Assembly (NCBI GenBank): GCA_000739515.1
Contig: DF820455.1
Coordinates: forward strand, 917,128 to 981,127
Direction: 5' to 3'
DNA length: 64,000 nucleotides
DNA from: Candidatus Moduliflexus flocculans
Lineage (GTDB): Bacteria > Moduliflexota > Moduliflexia > Moduliflexales > Moduliflexaceae
The notes under the pieces were generated by a model. It searched no databases and was not told where the DNA came from. It was given only the letters and a program-made list of their open reading frames with translations. Both the position numbers and the translations under genes were made by a program. Positions 18,599-25,784 of the stretch are shown one piece after another. The first letter of the stretch is position 1; every line of letters begins with the position of its first letter.

Positions 18599-19017
18599 AT
18601 GAAAGTTGTGATTGATACGAATGTGCTTATTGCGGGGCTTTATTCTCGAAAAGGCTCGTCATTTTTTATTCTTGAGGCCGCGTTGTCGAAACGACTGTCA
18701 TACGCGATTTCGCCATTAGTTGCGCTTGAATATATCGGGAAAATCGAGGATAAAATTCAGGGTGGATTGTTGACGTTACCGCTTGCGTATTATTTAAAAA
18801 TCGTCAAAACGTTGATTGATCAGGGCGATCAGATTTTTCGACCGATGTTGCAGCGTCCGACATTGCCGGATAATAGCGATGATAAATTGTTCGAATGCGT
18901 GCATGTCAGGCGATTCTGACATTCAATAAACGCGATTTTCCTTCAAGTATTTTGCAGCCGTATCATCTGATCGCGTTGAGTCCGGGCGAATTTTTAAAAT
19001 TAGAAGGAGGAAGATAG
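18599..19017 (+). pseudogene. PIN-domain toxin, frameshifted near the C-terminus
   Basis: The first frame (18599-18919) encodes a PIN-family ribonuclease toxin: VIDTNVLIAGL with the first catalytic Asp, LEYIGKIE with the Glu, and LPDNSDDKLFEC with the later acidic residues. The frame then breaks into VHVRRF and a stop. The expected ending, QAILTFNKRDFPSSILQPYHLIALSPGEFLKLE, is present in another frame up to 19017. Only 8 bases lie between the FEC and QAIL codons, where relatives have about 12-15, so a small deletion probably caused the shift. The last acidic residue of the active site is lost, so the toxin should be inactive unless this is an assembly error. Confidence 0.75.
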
Positions 19018-19020
19018 CCG

Positions 19021-19251
19021 ATGACAGTGACATTGCAATTACCGAATGACATTGCTCGTCAAATCGAACGCGCCGCGCAGCGACAACATGTCACTATGCG
19101 CCAATATATCTTGACGACCTTGCAAGACACGTTGTCTTATCAGGACGCATTCGAGATGCTGCAAGAAAAATTATCGCAAGCATCGCCATTGAGTGTTGAC
19201 GAGATTTTGCGATACATTCCGGATCGTCAACCGTTGCCGGGGGATGAATAA
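19021..19251 (+). CDS. Antitoxin-like small protein, partner of the PIN gene
   Basis: 76 residues. The N-terminus is a short strand plus helices (VTLQLPNDIARQIERAAQRQHVTMRQYILTTL) as in ribbon-helix-helix antitoxins; the C-terminal half (SPLSVDEILRYIPDR) would be the toxin-binding part. GAAGGAGGAAG lies just upstream, inside the end of the broken PIN gene, 3 bases from its stop. The order toxin then antitoxin is less usual but is known for PIN pairs. With a dead toxin it could persist as an orphan repressor or as the promoter-proximal gene of the SNF2 operon that it overlaps. Confidence 0.65.
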   Translation: MTVTLQLPNDIARQIERAAQRQHVTMRQYILTTLQDTLSYQDAFEMLQEKLSQASPLSVDEILRYIPDRQPLPGDE

Positions 19252-19351
19252 ATCCTCTATGCACGCCATCACGCAAGCGACGCGAACGCCGCAAAGAGTG
19301 CAAATGTTTGCGGCGGTTGCGGCTCTTACGCCGTTTGCGTTAAATGAATGA
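19244..19351 (+). CDS. Possible 35-residue coupling peptide
   Basis: An open frame that starts 8 bases before the end of the antitoxin-like gene and ends in ATGA, overlapping the SNF2 start codon by 4 bases. The product (MNKSSMHAITQATRTPQRVQ...) is not recognised. The exact overlaps at both ends suggest that it couples translation of the SNF2 gene to the upstream gene; whether the peptide itself matters is unknown. Confidence 0.4.
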   Translation: MNKSSMHAITQATRTPQRVQMFAAVAALTPFALNE

Positions 19352-21318
19352 TACATCAAGAATGGATTGAATGGTTAGAAACGGCGCAGCCGAATCTGAA
19401 ACAACACGATGAAACGCCGGAAGCGGCGGATGTGTCGTCGAAACGCTGCCCGCAGTGCGGCTGGCTGGATCATGCGAGCGTGTCGGAATGTTTCCGCTGC
19501 GGCTATAATTATCTCACGGACGACATGTCGTCGGCGTCATTCAATCTGCTGCGCATCGGACTGCCTGCGCCGGATATTCAGGCGACCGCGTTCGAAGAAT
19601 GGAAAGCGTTCAGCCATCGCGTCAGTCCACAGCCAATTGCCGAATTCGCGCTGCGTTTGCAAGCCGAGCAATTCCGGCTTGTACGCGGCTTTGATCGGTT
19701 GATATCGTTGCACGACTTGAATATTATCCACTACGACCATCAGTTGCAGACGGCCTTGACCGTGCTGAATACGATGCGCGGGCAGGCGTTGTTGGCGGAT
19801 GAAGTTGGGCTTGGCAAAACCATCGAAGCGGCGATTATCATGAAAGAGTTATTGGCGCGTGGGTTGGTCAAACGAATTCTGATTCTGACGCCCGCGTCGC
19901 TGATGAATCAGTGGCAGGACGAATTGCAGACCAAATTCGGCGAGGAATTCGTGATCGCTATTCACGACGAGGACTGGCAGCGCGATAAAGTGATTGCCTC
20001 GATTTCGCGGCTGCGCCTGCCGAAAAAGCGCCAGACGCCCGCCAATGCGCAGGAAAACGAGGAGGATATTTCAGGCGCGCTGCACATTTTGCGGCAAGAA
20101 TATGATTTGGTGATTATTGACGAGGCGCACAAACTCAAGCACCGCGCCACGCAGCGATTTAAGTTTGTCAGCCAGATTCGCAAAAAATATATGCTGATGC
20201 TCACGGCGACGCCAGTGCATAACAATCTGACGGAATTGTATAATCTTGTGACGCTCCTAAAACCCGGATTGCTCGGCACGATCCGCTCGTTCAAGCGGCA
20301 TTTCGTCGCTTCGGCAGACGCTCGCCGCCCGAAAAACGAACAGCATCTCAAAACGCTGCTTGCGTCCGTGATGATCCGCAACCGGCGCTCGGATGTCAAC
20401 ATCCGCTTTCCTGCGCGGAAATCGGCGATTTACCATCTCAGTTTGAGCGAGAAAGAGCAGCAATTATATGAACACGTGTCAGCGTATATTCGCGAGGAAT
20501 TCAAGGCGCAGACCAAACACGAATTTCATCTGCTCTCGCTGACCATGCTGCAAAAAGAGTTGTGCAGCAGCGCCCGCGCCGTAAAAACGACGCTGGAAAA
20601 AATCGCGGCGCGGGAACAGTACCCGGACGATGCGAAAGCGCGGTTGCGCGGATTTGCCGAATTTGCGGGCGACATTACCAAAAATCGCAAGATTGACGCA
20701 TTGCTGGAGCTTTTAACACAATATCCGGGCAAATGCCTGGTCTTTACGGAGTTTCTCGAAACCATGGGCTTGATCAGAGAACGCCTGGATCAGGCCGGAA
20801 TCGCGGCGCAGACGTTTCACGGCAGCATGGATTTGGCGCAGCGGCGCGACGCTATGCGCCATTTTCAGCGGACGGCGCGCGTGATGATTTCGACGCAAAC
20901 CGGCGGCGAAGGCTTCAACTTGCAATTCTGCCACCAGTTGGTCAACTTCGATCTCCCCTGGAATCCGATGATGGTGGAACAGCGGATCGGGCGTCTGCAT
21001 CGGCTCGGGCAGCAGGAAGATGTGCTGATTTTCAACTTTTCCATGCACAACACGATTGAGGCGCACGTGTTGGATTTGCTGTCGCGCAAAATTCGGATGT
21101 TCGAGCTTGTCGTCGGCGAGCTTGACCTGATTCTCAGCGAAGTGGAAGACCATAAAACCTTCGAACACGCGATTCAGGACATCTGGATCAGCAGCAAAGA
21201 CGACGACGATATGCGGCAGCGCTTCGACCGGTTCGGCGACCGGCTGACGAACGCCCGCAAAGCCTTTGAGAAGGTCAAAGAAGCCGAACGCCTGACATCG
21301 GAACTCTTCGAGGTATAA
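19348..21318 (+). CDS. SNF2-family ATPase with N-terminal zinc ribbon
   Basis: 656 residues, soluble. Residues about 34-51 hold a zinc ribbon (CPQC...CFRC). The SNF2 motor follows: Q-motif region HDLNIIHYDHQLQTAL, Walker A ADEVGLGKTIEA, LTPASLMNQW, Walker B IIDEAHKLK, motif III LTATPVHN, then the second lobe with KCLVFTEFLE, STQTGGEGFNLQFCHQLVNFDLPWNP and the arginine-finger motif QRIGRLHRLGQ. This is close to the RapA/HepA branch but lacks the RapA-specific ends. Such proteins translocate on double-stranded DNA to move or remodel bound complexes. It overlaps the next gene by 1 base (TAATG), implying a common complex or pathway. Confidence 0.9.
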   Translation: MIHQEWIEWLETAQPNLKQHDETPEAADVSSKRCPQCGWLDHASVSECFRCGYNYLTDDMSSASFNLLRIGLPAPDIQATAFEEWKAFSHRVSPQPIAEFALRLQAEQFRLVRGFDRLISLHDLNIIHYDHQLQTALTVLNTMRGQALLADEVGLGKTIEAAIIMKELLARGLVKRILILTPASLMNQWQDELQTKFGEEFVIAIHDEDWQRDKVIASISRLRLPKKRQTPANAQENEEDISGALHILRQEYDLVIIDEAHKLKHRATQRFKFVSQIRKKYMLMLTATPVHNNLTELYNLVTLLKPGLLGTIRSFKRHFVASADARRPKNEQHLKTLLASVMIRNRRSDVNIRFPARKSAIYHLSLSEKEQQLYEHVSAYIREEFKAQTKHEFHLLSLTMLQKELCSSARAVKTTLEKIAAREQYPDDAKARLRGFAEFAGDITKNRKIDALLELLTQYPGKCLVFTEFLETMGLIRERLDQAGIAAQTFHGSMDLAQRRDAMRHFQRTARVMISTQTGGEGFNLQFCHQLVNFDLPWNPMMVEQRIGRLHRLGQQEDVLIFNFSMHNTIEAHVLDLLSRKIRMFELVVGELDLILSEVEDHKTFEHAIQDIWISSKDDDDMRQRFDRFGDRLTNARKAFEKVKEAERLTSELFEV

Positions 21319-22979
21319 TGAAAGCATTTCTGATTGATTATTTCCGCTACGCGAATTGCGCTGTTGAGGAGGATGGAAACGCGCTTGCCGTGACGCTGAC
21401 GCCCGAATTGGCCACGCATATCGGGAAGCCGCGCCTGCGACTCGTCTTTAATCCGGCGCATCTTACGGCGGACGCGGAATTGGTGACGCCCGGCAGTTAT
21501 TTGATAAACCGACTGTACGAGACGCTGAAAAATCGCGGTGCAAAAATGGCGATGACGCTTCCTTTGCGTCATGTGGCTGCGCCAGTGTCTGATTTTGATA
21601 TTCGCGTGTCATCCGCTCTGACAAGCCGCATTCAAGAGAAAGAAACGCATGAAACGGAGGCGCTGCTGACGTTCCGCGTGACGTTTCACAGCAATGAAAA
21701 ACGCGAAGAACTCATCACCATTGGCGTGGACATGCGCGGCAAGATTCGGCGCCACGCCGCGTTTCCGTATCCGATAGAGGCGCTGAATCTGTCTGAATCA
21801 AGCCGGTTTCCGTTCACGAAAACCGAGGCGAAAGCGATCTATGAACGCTGTCTGCAATTAGCGCAGGAATATGCGGGGGACGAAGCGCGGCGTAATCAGC
21901 AGGAACTCGCTCGACATTTTCATCGCGATGCGTTGCGCTTGCAGGGATTTTATCGGCAATTAATCGAGGAAATTCCGGATTTGGCGATAAATCGGGAGTA
22001 TCAGACGCAGCAATATCAGGCGGAGTACGAGCGCAAGGCCGCGGACGAATTGCAAAAATGCCAGGTGCAGGTTTTTATTGAGCCAGTGGCGTTTTGTGCG
22101 GTGAACACGCCCTTTCAGCGCTATCGGTTCGTGGTGAAAAATCGCGCGGCGTTTTCCGCTGAATTCGACGCGCATCTGAACTTATTTTCCGGGCAGGCGG
22201 TCTATCCCGAATGCCCCTCCTGCCAGAATGAGATGCACGCTGTCGGCCTGTGCGAACGCGGCGAACACGCGGTCTGCGAGACCTGCCTTGAGACGTGCCA
22301 TGTTTGCGGCCAGCAGGTTTGCCGGGCGTGCGGCATCAGCGAATGCGCCGAATGCGGGGAATTTGTCTGTCATGATTGCGCGGAAACGTGCCATCTGTGC
22401 GGCAAAACGCATTGCCCGACGCATCTGCTCGGCTGTCGTCTTTGCCGCAAGCATTTCTGCCGGGCGTGTTCCGCGACGTGTGGCGAGTGTGGTAAAATCG
22501 TCGGCAATATTCATGTTATTGAGTGCGACATCAGCCATCAGCCGGTCTGTTTCGATTGCCTCGTCACCTGCCCGTGCTGCGACAAGCATGTCGGGCGTTC
22601 TCACGCGAAAACGTGCGCGTTCTGCGGACGGCAGATGTGCGAGGAATGCGCGTTCTCTTGCGCGGAATGCGGCCAGACTTTCTGCGTGCATCATGTGCGG
22701 GAATGCGACATCAGCGGCAAAATGACCTGTCCGCGCCATTCTGCCGTCTGCGCAAGCTGCGGGCGGCATGTCAGCGCGAAGTATCTCAAAAAATGCGATG
22801 TCTGCCGTACCACCGTTTGCGTAAAATGCGCCACGCGCTGTTCCGGCTGCGGTCATTATTTCTGCGAGCAGCATCGCGACGAGATGACGGTCTGCGCGGA
22901 ATGCGGCAAACGCTATTGCTCGCTCTGCGGTTCCGGGCAGGACATCTGCGCGGAATGCCTTAAGCGTGGACAGGGTTAA
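21318..22979 (+). CDS. Cysteine-array protein: tandem treble-clef-like zinc modules
   Basis: 553 residues. The first 290 or so form an unrecognised alpha/beta region without cysteine clusters. From about residue 295 to the end there are about 52 cysteines in repeating C-x2-C pairs (CPSC, CETC, CHVC, CRAC, CAEC, CHDC...) mixed with C-x-H and H-x3-C spacings, resembling a string of B-box/RING-like or treble-clef zinc fingers. Several repeats share a block with ECDIS. It is read from the A of the SNF2 stop codon, so the two are surely co-translated. Arrays of this kind bind protein, RNA or DNA; none is known to me in a characterised SNF2 partner. Function unknown. Confidence 0.75.
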   Translation: MKAFLIDYFRYANCAVEEDGNALAVTLTPELATHIGKPRLRLVFNPAHLTADAELVTPGSYLINRLYETLKNRGAKMAMTLPLRHVAAPVSDFDIRVSSALTSRIQEKETHETEALLTFRVTFHSNEKREELITIGVDMRGKIRRHAAFPYPIEALNLSESSRFPFTKTEAKAIYERCLQLAQEYAGDEARRNQQELARHFHRDALRLQGFYRQLIEEIPDLAINREYQTQQYQAEYERKAADELQKCQVQVFIEPVAFCAVNTPFQRYRFVVKNRAAFSAEFDAHLNLFSGQAVYPECPSCQNEMHAVGLCERGEHAVCETCLETCHVCGQQVCRACGISECAECGEFVCHDCAETCHLCGKTHCPTHLLGCRLCRKHFCRACSATCGECGKIVGNIHVIECDISHQPVCFDCLVTCPCCDKHVGRSHAKTCAFCGRQMCEECAFSCAECGQTFCVHHVRECDISGKMTCPRHSAVCASCGRHVSAKYLKKCDVCRTTVCVKCATRCSGCGHYFCEQHRDEMTVCAECGKRYCSLCGSGQDICAECLKRGQG

Positions 22980-22988
22980 TCATTTTTT

Positions 22989-23020
22989 ACGTGTCAGAAC
23001 CTTTAAGGTGTCTGACACGT
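22989..23020. repeat. TGTCAGACACCTT-family hairpin, diverged copy
   Basis: ACGTGTCAGA and CCTT pair with AAGG and TCTGACACGT across the centre with one mismatch pair. It separates the cysteine-array gene from the DUF1257 gene and could trim or partly end the transcript; there is no T-tract. Confidence 0.65.
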
Positions 23021-23038
23021 TTATCGCGAGGAGCGCAA

Positions 23039-23407
23039 ATGTCACGGATTATTACGATTCAGACGCAGTTTCGGGATATTGATATGTTGAAAACCTGTCT
23101 GGAAACGCTGGAATGCCAGGTGCTGCATGAGCCGAACGGCATCAAGTTGCGCGGCGCGTCAACGCCGGTTGAATTGCTGGTTCATGCGCCGTTCGGCTCG
23201 TTCGGGTTTCGCCGTGCATCGGACGGACAATATGAAATTGTCGGCGACGATTTCGTGCTTGGCCGCCAGCAGAAATTCATCCACAATTTAACGCAGCAAT
23301 ACGCCTACCGAAAGGTGTTGAAGGATGCGGCGGCGGCGGGGTATCAGCTTGTGCATGAAGAACGGCGGGAGAATCGCGAGATTCGATTGGTCGTCAGGAA
23401 ATGGTAA
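23039..23407 (+). CDS. DUF1257 (Ycf35-like) protein
   Basis: 122 residues. The start at 23039 follows GAGGAG by 5 bases and gives the family opening MSRIITIQTQFRDIDMLKTCLETL; the GTG at 22991 lies inside the repeat. DUF1257 covers the cyanobacterial and plastid Ycf35 protein, whose role is unsettled. Typical parts are SFGFRRASDGQYEIVGDD and the C-terminal RREN-REIRLVVR strand. In other bacteria DUF1257 and DUF2997 genes occur together, often beside an AAA+ ATPase; here the ATPase next door is of the SNF2 class. Confidence 0.85.
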   Translation: MSRIITIQTQFRDIDMLKTCLETLECQVLHEPNGIKLRGASTPVELLVHAPFGSFGFRRASDGQYEIVGDDFVLGRQQKFIHNLTQQYAYRKVLKDAAAAGYQLVHEERRENREIRLVVRKW

Positions 23408-23462
23408 TTTACCCACCCGTTGCCCCTTTCATGAAGGGAACTACAGATGAAGAGGAGACATG

Positions 23463-23666
23463 ATGGCAACTCCACAGGAAATTGAATTTATCATTAGCCC
23501 GGATGGAAATGTCGAATTTACGATCTCAGGCGCAAAAGGCGGCCAATGCCTGCCAATCGCGAAATTGTTCGAAATCTTAGGAGAAATTACATCCGACAAG
23601 CCGACTTCGGAATTTTATGCGCAGGAAGAAATATCGGGCGTTACTGTGGCGCAGCAAAGGCGCTGA
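23463..23666 (+). CDS. DUF2997 protein
   Basis: 67 residues. It matches DUF2997: a beta hairpin (IEFIISPDGNVEFTISGAKG) followed by QCLPIAKLFEILGEI and a tail with SEFYAQ, equivalent to the E-F/Y-Y of the family. GAGGAG lies 5 bases before the second of two ATG codons, so 23463 is preferred over 23460. It is the usual partner of DUF1257 and completes the operon; the convergent HNH gene ends 7 bases further on. Confidence 0.85.
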   Translation: MATPQEIEFIISPDGNVEFTISGAKGGQCLPIAKLFEILGEITSDKPTSEFYAQEEISGVTVAQQRR

Positions 23667-23673
23667 ATTTGAA

Positions 23674-24198
23674 TTACGTTTCGATCTCGATATTCCAATA
23701 TAAGTAATCTTTCCAGCTTTCTGGCGCATGTTTAATGCCAACAGTAATTTGAAGAAATTGATTCCATTGCGGTCGGCGCGGCGGTGTCAGGAGCGACATT
23801 CTCGCCTGTTTTGGGGTGCGGTTTGCTTTTTTGCTGTTACATGCCAGGCAGCAGGTCACGACATTGTCCCAGGTTGTCTGTCCGCCCTGCGATTTTGGCA
23901 CGACATGATCGTAGGTAATTTCTTTCGGCAGCAAGGACGTGCCGCAGTATTGGCATTGGCCTTTGTCTCGCGCATATAAATTCCGCCGCGAGAATTTGAC
24001 CTCCTGCCGCTGGCGTTTCACAAGATAGAGCAGGCGGACGACTGCGGGAAGTTGGATGGAAAAAGAAATGCTATGGATTTCCCGGTCGTAGTGTTCGATC
24101 ACTTCTACCTTGCCCAATGTTAATAACGTGACCGCTTTTTGCCAGCTTATCAGCCGAAGCGGTTCATACGTCGCATTCAATAACAACGTCTGTTCCAT
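23674..24198 (-). CDS. HNH endonuclease family protein
   Basis: 174 residues. The HNH core is CQYCG...ITYDHVVPKSQGG...WDNVVTCCLACN, with two CxxC pairs binding structural zinc and the D-H-V, N and following residues forming the beta-beta-alpha-metal site. The N-terminus (MEQTLLLNATYEPLRLISWQKAVTLL) is shared by a large family of bacterial HNH proteins of unknown role. AAAGGAGGAG precedes the ATG. It is convergent with the SNF2 operon, so membership in that system is possible but not shown. Confidence 0.85.
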   Translation of the reverse strand: MEQTLLLNATYEPLRLISWQKAVTLLTLGKVEVIEHYDREIHSISFSIQLPAVVRLLYLVKRQRQEVKFSRRNLYARDKGQCQYCGTSLLPKEITYDHVVPKSQGGQTTWDNVVTCCLACNSKKANRTPKQARMSLLTPPRRPQWNQFLQITVGIKHAPESWKDYLYWNIEIET

Positions 24199-24253
24199 AC
24201 CGTCGCTCCTCCTTTAAAAAGATGATTGGCTGATGTCTATAACGTCTCCATTC

Positions 24254-25771
24254 CTATTTTTTCTCTTGACGTGGCGTGTCATCAAGAGGATGAATTTTTA
24301 CAATAGCTCCAATGGCTTCGAACTTGAATGTGTTTTCTAATTGTGATATAAAATAATATGGCTCATAGGTATCAGCAAAATATAAGGGATGCGTTTGATG
24401 TTGATGAATAAGCGCGGTTAATTCTTCGACTGGATTGCTCGACGAAAAATAGATGGAATCAATGACTTGCATGATTGTGACATCTGGCCGGACATTATAG
24501 ACTTCCTGATAATATTGTAACGCCATTGCAATATTGAAGTCAGAAAAAATTATTGCGTTGTTGTCAACGCGGTCAAAAACGTCTTTTGCATACTGATATG
24601 CTCCAACCAGATGTCTTTTGCTCGGAGTAAAAAAATATTCTATTGAGTCTCGATATGGCAGGTTTCGAATATTGAGAAGATGTATTCCTGTCATTTTGTA
24701 AACGCGAGGGAAAATCATATAGACTGCGACAGGACTCAACACAAGAAGCAGAAGAATGGCGATTTGTTTCTTGAGGGTGATAAACGGTCTCCACTCAAGC
24801 AGCGCTTCGAATCCTGCGGCGATCCATACGGCAAACACGAGATATGATGCGATGAGTAACGCGAATTGTCTTTGTAAAAAATAGGTCATCGCAAAAGCGG
24901 TGTTGCTGGTAAATAAAAATAGTAGGCTATAAGACAGCAAACGATCTTTTTTCCAGAGCGGTTGGATGCCAAAGACTCCGCACACGATCGCGCAGGGAAA
25001 TTGATACAGCAGATACAATGGAAATTTCCAACTTTCCGTCAGTATCTTTTTCCATTGAATAAATAGGGTAATATGTCCATGCGTATCGTGCAAGATTTTT
25101 TCCATCGTTGCTCCAAATCCCAGTTTGTACATCGGGACAAGAAATAATGGAGAAATGCCACACAGGAACGCCAGAAGCGCATACCCGACATGCCTGATAC
25201 GAATCGGAACCCCGCCAAAAACGAGTAGGCCAATAGGAAGAATAAAAAAGGCGCTGATCGAATGATTATAAAATGATAAGCCCAGAAAAAAACAGATGAG
25301 CAGCAGATATTGAGTGCGCTGCGTATTTCTATACTTCTGGGTGAGCCAGAGAAGAGTGGCTAAAAAGAAGGCGTGAAGGGAATACGTTTCGGTAATAACA
25401 GCATAGAGCCAAAAGGAATGGGAGACGCTTAAAATCAACGCTCCGCCGATAGATGGCAAATTATGAAACCCCGCTTCTTTCAGAAAAAGAAACAATATGA
25501 CAATTGCCGCTGCCGCAAAAAAAGATGATAGAATATGCTGAGTGACGGCCAATTCATACGGAAGATAGGAAAAAATAATGCCGATAACGGTATGTAATGG
25601 ATGATATCCATGACTAAAATCATAAATATCCCGATGCTTGACCTCAAGCGCTAATTTTGAACTGTCCGACCAAAGAAATGTCGGCGGAAGCGTATAAAAA
25701 TAGAGGCTGAATGACAATAAAAAAACGCTGACCGCATAAGCTATTTTTTTCTTCTTATCTGTTCGTTTCAT
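24254..25771 (-). CDS. DUF2723-like GT-C membrane protein
   Basis: 505 residues with about ten to twelve transmembrane helices and a short C-terminal soluble tail. The first loop has TFLWSDSSKLALEV...HGYHPLHTVIG and the third region SHSFWLYAVITETYSLHAFF, matching the DUF2723 pattern (acidic loop, HP-x, FW...ETY-L) of GT-C superfamily proteins related to protein O-mannosyltransferases. It would transfer a sugar from a lipid carrier outside the membrane. It is followed closely upstream by another GT-C gene on the same strand. Lower GC than the SNF2 block. Confidence 0.75.
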   Translation of the reverse strand: MKRTDKKKKIAYAVSVFLLSFSLYFYTLPPTFLWSDSSKLALEVKHRDIYDFSHGYHPLHTVIGIIFSYLPYELAVTQHILSSFFAAAAIVILFLFLKEAGFHNLPSIGGALILSVSHSFWLYAVITETYSLHAFFLATLLWLTQKYRNTQRTQYLLLICFFLGLSFYNHSISAFFILPIGLLVFGGVPIRIRHVGYALLAFLCGISPLFLVPMYKLGFGATMEKILHDTHGHITLFIQWKKILTESWKFPLYLLYQFPCAIVCGVFGIQPLWKKDRLLSYSLLFLFTSNTAFAMTYFLQRQFALLIASYLVFAVWIAAGFEALLEWRPFITLKKQIAILLLLVLSPVAVYMIFPRVYKMTGIHLLNIRNLPYRDSIEYFFTPSKRHLVGAYQYAKDVFDRVDNNAIIFSDFNIAMALQYYQEVYNVRPDVTIMQVIDSIYFSSSNPVEELTALIHQHQTHPLYFADTYEPYYFISQLENTFKFEAIGAIVKIHPLDDTPRQEKK

Positions 25772-25784
25772 TAATTGCTTGAAG

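Noticed and set aside
22182-22874. 230-codon minus-strand and 165-codon plus-strand frames in the cysteine-array gene
   Set aside because: They arise from the repeated TGC/GCG-rich codons of the array; the composition is almost only Ala, Arg and Met.
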